Notes: a model not told the origin generated them from the letters alone. DNA of 53,489 nucleotides from an uncultured Eubacteriales bacterium (GCA_902789795.1 CADAPM010000009.1:1-53489), one strand, 5' to 3'; shown: positions 23,090 through 31,602, numbered from the stretch's first letter. Program-made: numbers and translations.

Positions 23090-25378
23090 TCAGTCATCGG
23101 TTTCAACGATCTGCTCTTCCTCTGTCAGCACATATTCCCTGCCGTACACCTTCACACTCAGAGCCTCCCCGGCAGCCAGCCGAAACCCTGTTCCCTGGTG
23201 GTCCATGCGGACAGCAATGATCCTCCCCTGGTACCGGACCGAGAAGCGCAGGCCCTTCCAGCGCTCCGGCAGGCGGGGCGCGAAGCTGAGGCCTTCGCCG
23301 TCGCTGCGCAGGCCCGCAAAGCCGTACACGATGTTCGCCCAGGTCATGGCGATGCTGGTCACGTGCAGGCCCTCCCGGGTGTTGCGGTTGTAGTTGTCCA
23401 GGTCCAGCCGCGTGGCGAAGCCGAAGAAGCGCACCGCTTCATCCATCCGGCCCAGTTCGGCGGCCAGGATGGAGTGGATGGCCGGGGACAGGGAAGACTC
23501 ATGGATGGTGCGGGGCTCGTAGAACTCGTAATTCACCCGCTTCTCCTGCGGTGTGAAGGAGGTGTTGTACAGGTACAGCATCATCAGCACGTCAGGCTGC
23601 TTGATCATGTCGGAGCGGTAGATGCGGTCGTAGCTCCAGTGGTCGTAGAGCGGGAACTCGCTCACAGGGATGGCGTCGATGTCGGTGTGCGGCAGGTCGA
23701 AATACCCGTCGTGCTGCTCGATCAAGCCGCTTTCGTCCTGGGGTAGATACATGTTCTCGGCGATCTCCCTCCACAGGGCGGGCTCCTCTGCCGCGAGGCC
23801 CGTCTTGCTGATCAGCGCTTCGTATGCTTCGGGCCGGTCCGCGCGCATCTGTTCGAGGGCGTCCGCCGCGTACTGCAGCGTGCGCTGGCCCATATAGTTG
23901 GTGTAGGCGTTGTTGTTCACCATCATGTGGAACTCGTCCGGCCCCATGACGCCAAAGAAGCCGTACTTGCCCGTCCGGCCGCCCTTTTCGGCGCGGCTGG
24001 CCAGGAAGCGGGCGATCTCCAGCAGCATTTCCGCGCCGCAGCTATACAGGAACTCGCGGTCGCCGGTCACGTGCACATAGTGCCAGATGCCGTAGGCCAC
24101 GGCGGTGCTGGGCTGCAGCTGCAGGCTCGCGTGCTGCCACAGGGAGCAGGCCTCGTCGCCGTTGATGGTGGCGATGGGGTAGCACGCGCCCCGGCAATCC
24201 AGCATTTTCGCGCGTTCCCGGGCCTCGGGCAGGGTGTTGTACCTAAACATCAGCAGGTCCCGGGCCGCCCGGGGCTCGGTGAACAGGTAGAAGGGCAGGC
24301 AGCAGGACTCCGTGTCCCAGAAGGCGTGGCCGTTATAGGCCTCGCCCGTCAGACCCTTCGCGCCGATATTGTGGCGCATGCTGCCGCCGCTGTAGATCTG
24401 GGCCAGCTGGAAGCTGCAGAAGCGGATGCCCTGCTGCTCCGCGGCCGTGTCGGCCTCGTTCCCCTCTGCCGCTTCGATCTGGATGTCCGAGCTGCGCCAG
24501 TAGTCCGCCCAATAGGCTTTCTGCGCTTCCAGCGCCGCGTCCAGCGGCACCTTTGCGCTCTCTTCCAGGGCCTTGAGGCCGCTCTGCCACAGGGCGTCCC
24601 CCTCCTGGCCGTCGAACAGGAGCACGACGCGCTTGTCGATGCACACCGGCTTGCCCTGCTCCAGGGCGATAGCCGCGCTCAAGGACACGGTCTTATCCGC
24701 GACCCGCGGCTGCCCGTTCACGTCCAGAACCGCGCCCGCAAAGACCTCCTGCCCCGAGCGCAAGGTGCGCGCCTGAATCATCAGCCGTCCATCCTGGGCC
24801 TCCCCGCGTACGCTGTTCCAGTAGCACTTTTGATAGCCCTCGTGAGTGACGTCAAAGGAGAGCCCCGAGGTCAGCGCGGCCTCGCCCGAGAAGTTGAGCG
24901 CCTCCAGCACGATGCGCTGGTACGCCCGTTCCCGATGGGTCATATCCGTAAAGCGCAGGAAGGTGAGGCGCAGCTCTTTGCCCGAAGCCGTCCGCCAGAT
25001 GAAGCTGCGGGTCAGCACGCCGGAGCGCATATCCAGCTCGCGCCGGAAGTCCCGGAAGCTGACGCGCCCCAGGTCCAGCCTTTCCCCGTCCACGGTGATG
25101 TCCGTCATCAGCCAGTCCGCGGCGGGGATCATGAAATGGGTATGGTCGATGATTCCCTTATAGGAGCGCGGGATCGGCTCAATATCGTATACGCCGTTCA
25201 GGTACGCGCCGCGCAGGGAATCGGCGCTGCCGCCCTCGTCAAAGAAGCCGCGCACGCCGGTGGTCTCATTCGCCAGGGAAAAGACCGACTCGCTCACCCG
25301 GGAATAGGCGGGGTCGAAGCCCTCCTCGACGATCCGCCAGGGATCCACTTTGAAGTAAACATCTGCTGCCTTTGCCAT
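23090..25378 (-). CDS. GH65 disaccharide phosphorylase (first copy)
   Basis: A 762-residue GH65 enzyme with the same architecture as its neighbour: N-terminal beta-sandwich, linker, alpha/alpha barrel and C-terminal sheet. Distinct motif versions are KGLTGEAYNGHAFWDTESCC, the acid motif VMGPDEFHMMVNNNAYTN (Glu ~480) and HESSLSPAIHS at the phosphate site. The GHAFWDTE form is the version I associate with maltose/trehalose-type and related phosphorylases. It lies 14 bp after the second ABC permease gene, so import and intracellular phosphorolysis are encoded together. The product, beta-glucose 1-phosphate, needs the pgmB encoded at 11759-12391. Exact substrate unknown. Confidence 0.93.
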   Translation of the reverse strand: MAKAADVYFKVDPWRIVEEGFDPAYSRVSESVFSLANETTGVRGFFDEGGSADSLRGAYLNGVYDIEPIPRSYKGIIDHTHFMIPAADWLMTDITVDGERLDLGRVSFRDFRRELDMRSGVLTRSFIWRTASGKELRLTFLRFTDMTHRERAYQRIVLEALNFSGEAALTSGLSFDVTHEGYQKCYWNSVRGEAQDGRLMIQARTLRSGQEVFAGAVLDVNGQPRVADKTVSLSAAIALEQGKPVCIDKRVVLLFDGQEGDALWQSGLKALEESAKVPLDAALEAQKAYWADYWRSSDIQIEAAEGNEADTAAEQQGIRFCSFQLAQIYSGGSMRHNIGAKGLTGEAYNGHAFWDTESCCLPFYLFTEPRAARDLLMFRYNTLPEARERAKMLDCRGACYPIATINGDEACSLWQHASLQLQPSTAVAYGIWHYVHVTGDREFLYSCGAEMLLEIARFLASRAEKGGRTGKYGFFGVMGPDEFHMMVNNNAYTNYMGQRTLQYAADALEQMRADRPEAYEALISKTGLAAEEPALWREIAENMYLPQDESGLIEQHDGYFDLPHTDIDAIPVSEFPLYDHWSYDRIYRSDMIKQPDVLMMLYLYNTSFTPQEKRVNYEFYEPRTIHESSLSPAIHSILAAELGRMDEAVRFFGFATRLDLDNYNRNTREGLHVTSIAMTWANIVYGFAGLRSDGEGLSFAPRLPERWKGLRFSVRYQGRIIAVRMDHQGTGFRLAAGEALSVKVYGREYVLTEEEQIVETDD

Positions 25379-25392
25379 CGGTTCGCCCTCTT

Positions 25393-26262
25393 TTACCCTT
25401 TGATGCCTACGGATACCGCGTTTTCAGTCAGCTGTTTCTGGAAGATGAAGAACAGGATGATGGGCGGGATCATGGAGAAGACCACCGAGCGCATCATCGT
25501 GTCGGCGTTCACGGTCTGCTCGGTGCTGAACACGAACAGGCGCACCATGACCGTCTGCAGTGTGCCGCCGCGCAGCACCAGGTACGGCAGCAGGAAGTCC
25601 GACCACGCCGCGTTGACCGCAAAGATGGCGATGACCGTGCAGATGGGCTTGGACAGCGGCAGCACGATGTGGAAGAAGGTCTGCAGCTGGCTGCAGCCGT
25701 CGATGCGGCTGGCCTCCACGATGGAGGAGGGCAGCGACTCGAAGAACTGCACGAACAGGATCACATACATGGCGTTGGCGCCGTAGGACAGCCACAGCGG
25801 GACGAAGGAATTGCCCAGCCCCAGCTTCTGGATGTTCATGAACAGGGGCACGATGCTGATGGTGGTGGGCATGAGCAGGGAGAGCATCACCAGGCGCTTG
25901 ACCACCTTGTGCCCCTTGGGCTTCAGGATGCCGATGCCGTAGCCCAGCAGGCCGTTGAAGATGAGCGCGCAGACCACGCTGCCCACTACGAAAATCAGGG
26001 AGTTCAGGTAGTTCTTGGCGATGCCCAGCTGGGACCAGGTGACGGCGTAGGCGTTCAGATCAAAGGACTTCGGGAAGATCGAGGTGCTGGACACGAACTC
26101 CTTCAGGTCCTTGAACCCGGCCAGCACCACCCAGATAAGGGGGAACACGGCCAGGACCACCATCAGCCCGCAGAGGAACAGGATGAACCCGTAACCGATC
26201 TTCACGGAGGTGGAATGCATGTCATAATCCCGGATCACGCCGGTGCGCTGGATATTTTTCAC
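25393..26262 (-). CDS. CUT1 sugar ABC transporter permease (MalG type)
   Basis: A 289-residue inner-membrane permease with six hydrophobic helices. The EAA loop reads EASRIDGCSQLQTFFHIVLP, followed by SKPICTVIAIF, the contact site for the ATPase subunit. The start is GTG at 26262, preceded by GGGGGAAGG. It pairs with the permease encoded 16 bp upstream. No MsmK/MalK-type ATPase is encoded in this window. CUT1 importers in Firmicutes often share a distant common ATPase, so this one is probably supplied from elsewhere. Confidence 0.93.
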   Translation of the reverse strand: MKNIQRTGVIRDYDMHSTSVKIGYGFILFLCGLMVVLAVFPLIWVVLAGFKDLKEFVSSTSIFPKSFDLNAYAVTWSQLGIAKNYLNSLIFVVGSVVCALIFNGLLGYGIGILKPKGHKVVKRLVMLSLLMPTTISIVPLFMNIQKLGLGNSFVPLWLSYGANAMYVILFVQFFESLPSSIVEASRIDGCSQLQTFFHIVLPLSKPICTVIAIFAVNAAWSDFLLPYLVLRGGTLQTVMVRLFVFSTEQTVNADTMMRSVVFSMIPPIILFFIFQKQLTENAVSVGIKG

Positions 26263-26278
26263 GTGCCTTCCCCCTTCC

Positions 26279-27187
26279 TCAGTCCCAGTCGGATTCTTTG
26301 CGGTTGAAGTAGGAATAAATGGCCGTCATGACCAGCAGGATCAGCGTGACGATGACCGCCACCGCCGAGGCCTTGCCATAGTTCATGCTGCCGCCGAAGG
26401 CGTACTGCCACATAAGCTGCATCAGGGACAGCGAGGCGTTGTCCGGGCCGCCCTTGGTCAGGACCATGGGCTCGTACATGATCTGGAACACGGAAATGAT
26501 CTGCAGGATCAAGAGCGTCCCCGCCAGCTTCCGGATGGAAGGCAGCAGAATGTGGATGATCCTGTGCCAGACGGTGGCGCCGTCGATGGCCGCGGCCTCG
26601 TACAGCTCCGGGCTCACCCCGGCCATGCCCGCCATATAGATCAGCGCCGTCGCGCCCGCGCCCTTCCACGTGGCGATCAGGATGATGATGGGGATGACCC
26701 AGTCCGCGTGCGTCAGGTAGGTCTGGGCCGGGATGCCCAGCCGCATCAGGATGATGTTGAACACGCCGGACTTCTCGCCGGAAAAGAAGGCGGACCAGAG
26801 GATGATAACCGCCAGACCGGGCAGCATGTTGGGCAGGTACACCGCCGTGCGGAAGAAGCCCTTCCCCCGCCGGGTCTCGCCGATCAGCATGGCCAGAATC
26901 ACCGGCAGCGCGAAGCCCAGCAGCAGCGACCAGAAGGTGTAGGAGAAGGTGTTCAGGAGCGCCTGCATAAAATCGTCCTTGCCCACGACGCTCACAAAGT
27001 TATCCAGCCCGATGAACCGCACCAGCTCCACGTTCCGCGTCTTGTACAGGCTCATGCGGATGCTCTCGAACAGCGGCTCCCACACGAAAAACGTCATCAG
27101 GACCAGCCCCGGCAGCATGATCAGCCAGGACTTAAAGCTCTCGCTCCGTTTCGCATGGGACCGGACGCGCTTGGCAGATTGGGACAT
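26279..27187 (-). CDS. CUT1 sugar ABC transporter permease (MalF type)
   Basis: A 302-residue permease with about six transmembrane helices. The EAA loop is YEAAAIDGATVWHRIIHILL, followed by PSIRKLAGTLLIL. The N terminus is basic and cytosolic (KRVRSHAKRSESFKSW). It forms the membrane channel with the MalG-type partner to import oligosaccharides delivered by the lipoprotein-like binding protein encoded just upstream. A heptad-repeat hairpin lies in the 157-bp gap between the binding-protein gene and this one, which may lower expression of the permeases relative to the binding protein. Confidence 0.93.
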   Translation of the reverse strand: MSQSAKRVRSHAKRSESFKSWLIMLPGLVLMTFFVWEPLFESIRMSLYKTRNVELVRFIGLDNFVSVVGKDDFMQALLNTFSYTFWSLLLGFALPVILAMLIGETRRGKGFFRTAVYLPNMLPGLAVIILWSAFFSGEKSGVFNIILMRLGIPAQTYLTHADWVIPIIILIATWKGAGATALIYMAGMAGVSPELYEAAAIDGATVWHRIIHILLPSIRKLAGTLLILQIISVFQIMYEPMVLTKGGPDNASLSLMQLMWQYAFGGSMNYGKASAVAVIVTLILLVMTAIYSYFNRKESDWD

Positions 27188-27212
27188 AGGGATACCCCCT
27201 GGATTAAGAAGT

Positions 27213-27341
27213 TGGAATAGGAGAGAGAGGTTAGGTAGGAAGGAGGAGTTAGGAAGTAGGAAGTAATCAATGTTTCTGCAGTGGCGCTTTATACGCCGCC
27301 TGAACCAGTAGAATTACTTCCTACTTCATCCTTCCTACTTG
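27213..27341. repeat. TAGGAAG heptanucleotide hairpin element, copy 1
   Basis: Left arm of purine-rich tandem heptads (GGTAGGAAGGAGGAGTTAGG, then AAGTAGGAAGTAAT), a ~45-base centre containing GTGGCGCTTTATACGCC, then the complementary arm ATTACTTCCTACTTCATCC. It fills the gap between the binding-protein and permease genes within one operon. The same layout recurs at 34541-34666 and 41239-41407, with a half copy at 32315-32340. Confidence 0.85.
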
Positions 27342-27344
27342 ATC

Positions 27345-28778
27345 TTAGATGTCATTGATCTCATCATCCAGATATTCCTGGAACGACTCTTCGGCCTGGC
27401 GGAGGGCTTTGTTGACGTCAGCGCCTTCGCGGGTGATCATGCGCTGGATCACGGCGGTCAGCTCGCGGTAGAGCTGCTGGGCGAAAACGGGCTCCTCGGA
27501 CTTGAGGGTGATGGTGCCTTCATTGATGGAATCGAAGAAATCGTTGTACAGGCGCATATCCACATTGCAGTATTCGTCGATGATGGCCTGCTTGGCGGCG
27601 TTGTACTCCTCGTCGGTCCAGGCGCTGATAGCGGGCAGCACGGGAGCGCCGCGGTCGCGCTTGGCGGCGTAGTCGGCGCGCATGCCGGCGATGATCTGGT
27701 CATCCAGGAAGGGCAGCTTGCCGATGACCTTCAGGTAAGCCATCAGGGCGATGCCCTGGTCCGCCGTTATGTTGGGCGCGAACATGTAGCAGGTGCCGCC
27801 GGCCAGGGCGTAGCGGCCCGCGTCTCCGGCAGGGAAGGGGATCAGGGCGAAGTCCTCCACGGGCAGGCCCTTGTTGGAGGTGGGCTGGTCCACGGAGTCA
27901 TCCGCGGCAAAGTTCATGGCCGCCTCGCCGGTGCCCAGCAGCGTGTGCGCGCTGGCCCAGTCGGTGGTGGTGGCGTCCACGTTCAGGATATCGTACTTCC
28001 AGCGCAGGTCGCGCATGAACTCCATGGCAGCCACGCACTCGGGCGAGGTAAAGTTGCACACCCAGCGGCCGTCCTCGTCCTGGTATTCCAGGGCGCTCTC
28101 GCCCACGCAGCCAAAGTTCCAGGCGATGTTGGTGAAGAGCCAGCCGCCGTAGGTCTCGCTGGCGGGGAAGACCAGGCCGGCCTTGCCCGTCTTTTCCTTG
28201 ATGATCTTGCCGTACTCGGCCATCTCCTGCAGGGTCTTGGGATAAATCGGCAGGCCCTCGTCATCCACCAGGCCCGCCTGACGGAACAGGTCCAGGTTCA
28301 GGTGCATACCCAGCACGTAGCCGTCCCGGGGCAGGCCGTAGATGCGGCCGTTCTCATCCGCCAGCATCTCTACGTAGGAGGGGCTGAACTTGTCCAGCAC
28401 GCCGAACTGCTTGAGAGCGTCGGTCACGTCGCCCACCAGGTGCTGGCTGATCAGCAGCTGGGGATCGGTGAAGGGGGGCTGGAAAATGCTGGGCGCCGTG
28501 CCGCCTTTGGCCATGGGCACATAGTTGCTCAGCGAGTAGGAGTAGTAATCGGGCACCAGCGTCACGTTGGGATACTGCTTCGCCATGGTGGCCTTGTACC
28601 CCTCGAACAGGTCCTTCTCCGCCTGGGCGGCCGTGTCCGGCGGCCAGTTGCCCAAGGTGAGCGTGCAGGTCAGATTCGCGTCGACCACTTCGTCCGACTC
28701 CGCGAAAACGGCCGGCACCGCGGAAAGCAGGAGGCAAAGCGACAGGAGCAGTGATAAGGATTTGACGAGCTTGTTCAT
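27345..28778 (-). CDS. Extracellular sugar-binding protein of a CUT1 ABC transporter
   Basis: From ATG 28778 (GGAGG 7 bp upstream) this is a 477-residue family-1 solute-binding protein. The signal peptide is MNKLVKSLSLLLSLCLLLSA, but no strict lipobox Cys follows (SAVPAVFAES), so anchoring is uncertain. The body shows typical MalE-like features: WPPDTAAQAEKDLFEGYKA near the N terminus, GRIYGLPRDGYVLGMHLNL at the hinge, and GTCYMFAPNITADQGIALMA late. It should capture the oligosaccharide released outside and hand it to the two permeases. As first gene of the five-gene operon it carries the LacI-type operator in its promoter. Confidence 0.93.
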   Translation of the reverse strand: MNKLVKSLSLLLSLCLLLSAVPAVFAESDEVVDANLTCTLTLGNWPPDTAAQAEKDLFEGYKATMAKQYPNVTLVPDYYSYSLSNYVPMAKGGTAPSIFQPPFTDPQLLISQHLVGDVTDALKQFGVLDKFSPSYVEMLADENGRIYGLPRDGYVLGMHLNLDLFRQAGLVDDEGLPIYPKTLQEMAEYGKIIKEKTGKAGLVFPASETYGGWLFTNIAWNFGCVGESALEYQDEDGRWVCNFTSPECVAAMEFMRDLRWKYDILNVDATTTDWASAHTLLGTGEAAMNFAADDSVDQPTSNKGLPVEDFALIPFPAGDAGRYALAGGTCYMFAPNITADQGIALMAYLKVIGKLPFLDDQIIAGMRADYAAKRDRGAPVLPAISAWTDEEYNAAKQAIIDEYCNVDMRLYNDFFDSINEGTITLKSEEPVFAQQLYRELTAVIQRMITREGADVNKALRQAEESFQEYLDDEINDI

Positions 28779-28824
28779 TTTCAAACCTCCCCAAAACATA
28801 TTCTATGCGTTTCCTATCAACATA

Positions 28825-28875
28825 GTTTAACGCTAAACTCGACTGTATTATAGAGTACTCTTCCCGTTTTGTCAA
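28825..28875 (-). promoter_or_regulatory. Promoter and LacI-type operator of the ABC importer/GH65 operon
   Basis: Minus strand: -35 TTGACA (28875-28870), 17-bp spacer, -10 TATAAT (28852-28847), then GTTTAGCGTTAAAC at 28838-28825, 8 bp below the -10. The 14-mer and its direction relative to transcription are identical to the two copies beside the LacI gene 14 kb away, which ties this operon to the same regulator. Confidence 0.88.
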
Positions 28876-29046
28876 TCCAAAATTTGTTGCGACCGCTATT
28901 TTGGGCAAATGTGACCAACCCTCCGGGGCACGGATGGACAAGCGTCGAGCAGGATTGAGAAGCCCCGCGTCGAATGATACAAGTACGGCCCCATAAGCGT
29001 TTTCGGGCCGGATACCATAAAACCTTGTACTGAGAAAGGAAATCAA

Positions 29047-30342
29047 ATGAAAAAGCTGATCGCCCTCCTGCTGGCCCTCCTCTGCCTCTGCTCCGCCTGC
29101 TGCATGTCGGAATCCCTGACGCCCGACCTGACCCTGGACCGGGTCGTGATCCTCAGCCGGCACAATATCCGTTCGCCGATGTCCGGCAGCGGCTCGCTCC
29201 TGAGCGGGATCACCCCGCACACCTGGTTTCAGTGGACCAGCAAGCCCAGCGAGCTCTCCCTGCGCGGGGCGGTGCTGGAGACCATGATGGGGCAGTACTT
29301 CCGCCTCTGGCTGGAAGGCGAGGGCTTCATCCCGGAAAACTACCGTCCGGCGGAGGGCGAAGTTCGCTTTTACGCCAACGCGAAGCAGCGCACCCAGGCC
29401 ACGGCGCACTACTTTTCCGCCGGCCTCCTGCCCGTGGGGCAGGTGTCCATCGAGACGCACGCGGAATACGACACCATGGATGAGACCTTCAACCCGGTGC
29501 TGCATTTTGTGACCGACGACTATGCCCAGGACGTGATGGAAGAGATCGCTGCCCAGGGCGGCGAGGCCGGCCTGAAGGGCCTGCACGCGGACGTCAAGGA
29601 CGCCTTCTCCCTGCTGATGGACGTGGCGGACATCGACCAGAGCGAGGCCTACAAGGCCGGCGAGTACGGCGACCTGATGTCCGATGAGACCGAGATCGTG
29701 CTGGTGCCCGGCAAGGAGCCGGCCATGAACAGCGCCCTCCGTCGGGGCACCTCCGTGGCGGACGCGCTGATCCTGCAGTACTACGAGGAAGCCGACGCCC
29801 GGAAAGCCGCCTTCGGCCATGACCTGACCGACGAGGACTGGGCGCTGATCCACAGCATCGCGGACAAGTACACCGAAGCCCTGTTCGGCACGCCGCTGCT
29901 GGCCGTCAACGCGGCCCATCCCCTGCTGCAGGAGCTCCGCGCGGAGCTGACCGCGGAGGGGCGGCGCTTCAGCTTCCTCTGCGGGCACGATTCCAACCTC
30001 TGCAGCGTGCTGGCCGCCCTGGGCGTGGAAGAATACCTGCTGCCGGAGGCGGTGGAGCAGAAGACGCCCATCGGCTCCAAGATCGTGTTCGAGCGCTGGA
30101 CGGACGGGACCGGCAAGGCCTGGTACAAGGTCAGCCTGGTCTACCAGACCGTCGCGCAGCTGCGCCAGATGGATCAGCTGACCCTCGCGAATCCTCCGGC
30201 CAAATATCCGCTGAGCTTTGCGGGCGCGGCGGCGGACACCAACGGCCTGATCCCGGAAGAGGACCTGCTGAAGCTGTTCGATGACGCCATCGCTGCCTAC
30301 GACGACCTGCTGGCGGAATACACGATGGACAACGCGGCCTGA
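29047..30342 (+). CDS. Secreted histidine acid phosphatase (phytase/glucose-1-phosphatase type)
   Basis: A 431-residue exported enzyme of the branch-2 histidine phosphatase superfamily. The signal peptide MKKLIALLLALLCLCSACCM contains cysteines that might act as a lipobox. The catalytic signature is VVILSRHNIRSPMSGSG (RHxxRxP type, ~residue 38) and the proton donor lies in LCGHDSNL (HD ~ residue 315). The length fits AppA/Agp relatives, which release phosphate from phytate or sugar phosphates outside the cytoplasm. The start follows GAAAGGAAATCAA. It is divergent from the ABC importer operon but has no copy of the LacI operator. The substrate cannot be fixed from sequence. Confidence 0.9.
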   Translation: MKKLIALLLALLCLCSACCMSESLTPDLTLDRVVILSRHNIRSPMSGSGSLLSGITPHTWFQWTSKPSELSLRGAVLETMMGQYFRLWLEGEGFIPENYRPAEGEVRFYANAKQRTQATAHYFSAGLLPVGQVSIETHAEYDTMDETFNPVLHFVTDDYAQDVMEEIAAQGGEAGLKGLHADVKDAFSLLMDVADIDQSEAYKAGEYGDLMSDETEIVLVPGKEPAMNSALRRGTSVADALILQYYEEADARKAAFGHDLTDEDWALIHSIADKYTEALFGTPLLAVNAAHPLLQELRAELTAEGRRFSFLCGHDSNLCSVLAALGVEEYLLPEAVEQKTPIGSKIVFERWTDGTGKAWYKVSLVYQTVAQLRQMDQLTLANPPAKYPLSFAGAAADTNGLIPEEDLLKLFDDAIAAYDDLLAEYTMDNAA

Positions 30343-30351
30343 CGACAAAAA

Positions 30352-30581
30352 GGGCTGTTGCACAAGTACATGAATGCCCTCATCCGTCACGTCTTCGACG
30401 TGACACCTTCCCCCGAGATCGGGGGAAGGCTCTCACTGCGTTATACACAGAATCTCCTGAATCTGCAATCGTTTCGAGAATTAGTGGTACGTCTGCCAAA
30501 GCCTTCCCCCGATCTCGGGGGAAGGTGGCCGAACGCAGTGAGGTCGGATGAGGGCTGTTCCAAAACAGTGTGCAACAGCCC
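30352..30581. repeat. 230-bp MITE-like element with 13-bp terminal inverted repeats
   Basis: GGGCTGTTGCACA (30352-30364) and TGTGCAACAGCCC (30569-30581) are perfect inverted ends. Inside is a head-to-head pair of CCTTCCCC/GGATGAGGG modules (30373-30430 and 30497-30556), with CCCCCGAGATCGGGGG stems. No coding capacity. It is the cleanest unit of the family that also forms the fields at 3.6 and 7.0 kb. Confidence 0.85.
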
Positions 30582-30607
30582 CACATTTATATAGGCGGAG
30601 CTCAACG

Positions 30608-31519
30608 ATGATGATCTATTTTGCCCCCATGGAGGGGATCACCGACGGCATCCTGCGCCGAACGCATCAGGAGATCTTCGGCGGCGTCGACGTATACTGC
30701 CTGCCCTTTCACAAGCTGACCCATACTCTGTCCCTCACGACCCGGGAAGTACGGGACATCGCCCCGGAGGAGAACCGGGGCCTGACCGTGCTGCCCCAGG
30801 CCCTGACCCGGGACCCCGGCCAGCTGCGGGAGTGGCTCCGCTACGTAGCGGACCTCAGATACCCCTGCGCCGACCTGAACCTCGGCTGCCCCTCCCCCAC
30901 GGTCACCAAGCGGGGCCGGGGCAGCGGGATGCTCCGGGATCCGGACGCCCTGCGGGCCTTCCTGGACAGCGTCTTTTCCGCTCCGCTGCCGATCCCTCTC
31001 TCCGTCAAGACGCGCATCGGAGTCGAGGATCCCGGCGAGTGGCCGTCGATCCTCCAGGTGCTGTCCCGTTATCCCTTTGAACACGTGACCATCCACGTCC
31101 GCACCACCCGGGAGCAGTATACCGGCGGCATCCATCCCGACGCCTTCGCCCTGGCCCTCCGGCAGGGCCTCCCCCGACCCGTGTATAACGGCGACCTGCG
31201 CTGCGTCCGGGATGTGGCCGACCTGCTCAAAGCCTGCCCCGGCACCGACGCCGTGATGCTCGGCCGCGGCCTGCTCGCTGACCCTGCCCTGGCCCGGCAG
31301 CTGCAGGGCGGCAGCCCCGCCTCCCCGGACGAGCTGCGCGCCTGGTATACCGCCCTGTACCGCGGCTGGGAGCAGCGCTTCCAGCACACCATCGCCCTGG
31401 GCAGGATCAAAAAAATGGCCGAACTGGCCGGCCATGACGATATTCAACAAAAGCGCCTCCTCCGCCGCGCGGAGAGCATTGAGGAATGTATTGAGGCGGT
31501 GATGGACAGAAAAGAATGA
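30608..31519 (+). CDS. dus: tRNA-dihydrouridine synthase
   Basis: A 303-residue FMN-dependent enzyme that reduces uridines in tRNA D-loops with NAD(P)H. It begins MMIYFAPMEGITDGILRRTH, the usual Dus N terminus. It carries the active-site motif LNLGCPSPTVTKRGRGSGML with the catalytic Cys, the FMN-binding SVKTRIGV and THIHVR-like strand HVTIHVRTTREQYTGG, and the phosphate-binding VMLGRGLLADP. The size is normal. The ATG lies 8 bp after GGAG; an ATG one codon later is equally possible. It stands alone, ending in a terminator shared with the convergent doc gene. Confidence 0.93.
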   Translation: MMIYFAPMEGITDGILRRTHQEIFGGVDVYCLPFHKLTHTLSLTTREVRDIAPEENRGLTVLPQALTRDPGQLREWLRYVADLRYPCADLNLGCPSPTVTKRGRGSGMLRDPDALRAFLDSVFSAPLPIPLSVKTRIGVEDPGEWPSILQVLSRYPFEHVTIHVRTTREQYTGGIHPDAFALALRQGLPRPVYNGDLRCVRDVADLLKACPGTDAVMLGRGLLADPALARQLQGGSPASPDELRAWYTALYRGWEQRFQHTIALGRIKKMAELAGHDDIQQKRLLRRAESIEECIEAVMDRKE

Positions 31520-31543
31520 CGGCTAAAATGGCCGTACTATAAT

Positions 31544-31602
31544 AAGAGCGGGATCGGCTCTGCGATCCATCATCGCGCAGAGTCCACGATACCCGCTCTT
31601 TT
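31544..31602. terminator. Bidirectional terminator between dus and doc
   Basis: A long stem AAGAGCGGG...CTCTGCG / CGCAGAG...CCCGCTCTT, with TTTT on the plus side and a TTATTATAG exit on the minus side. It overlaps the doc stop codon. Confidence 0.8.

Noticed and set aside
28839-29046. Shared LacI control of the histidine acid phosphatase
   Set aside because: No copy of the 14-mer lies on its side of the divergent region, and its own promoter is not obvious, so membership in the regulon is unsupported.
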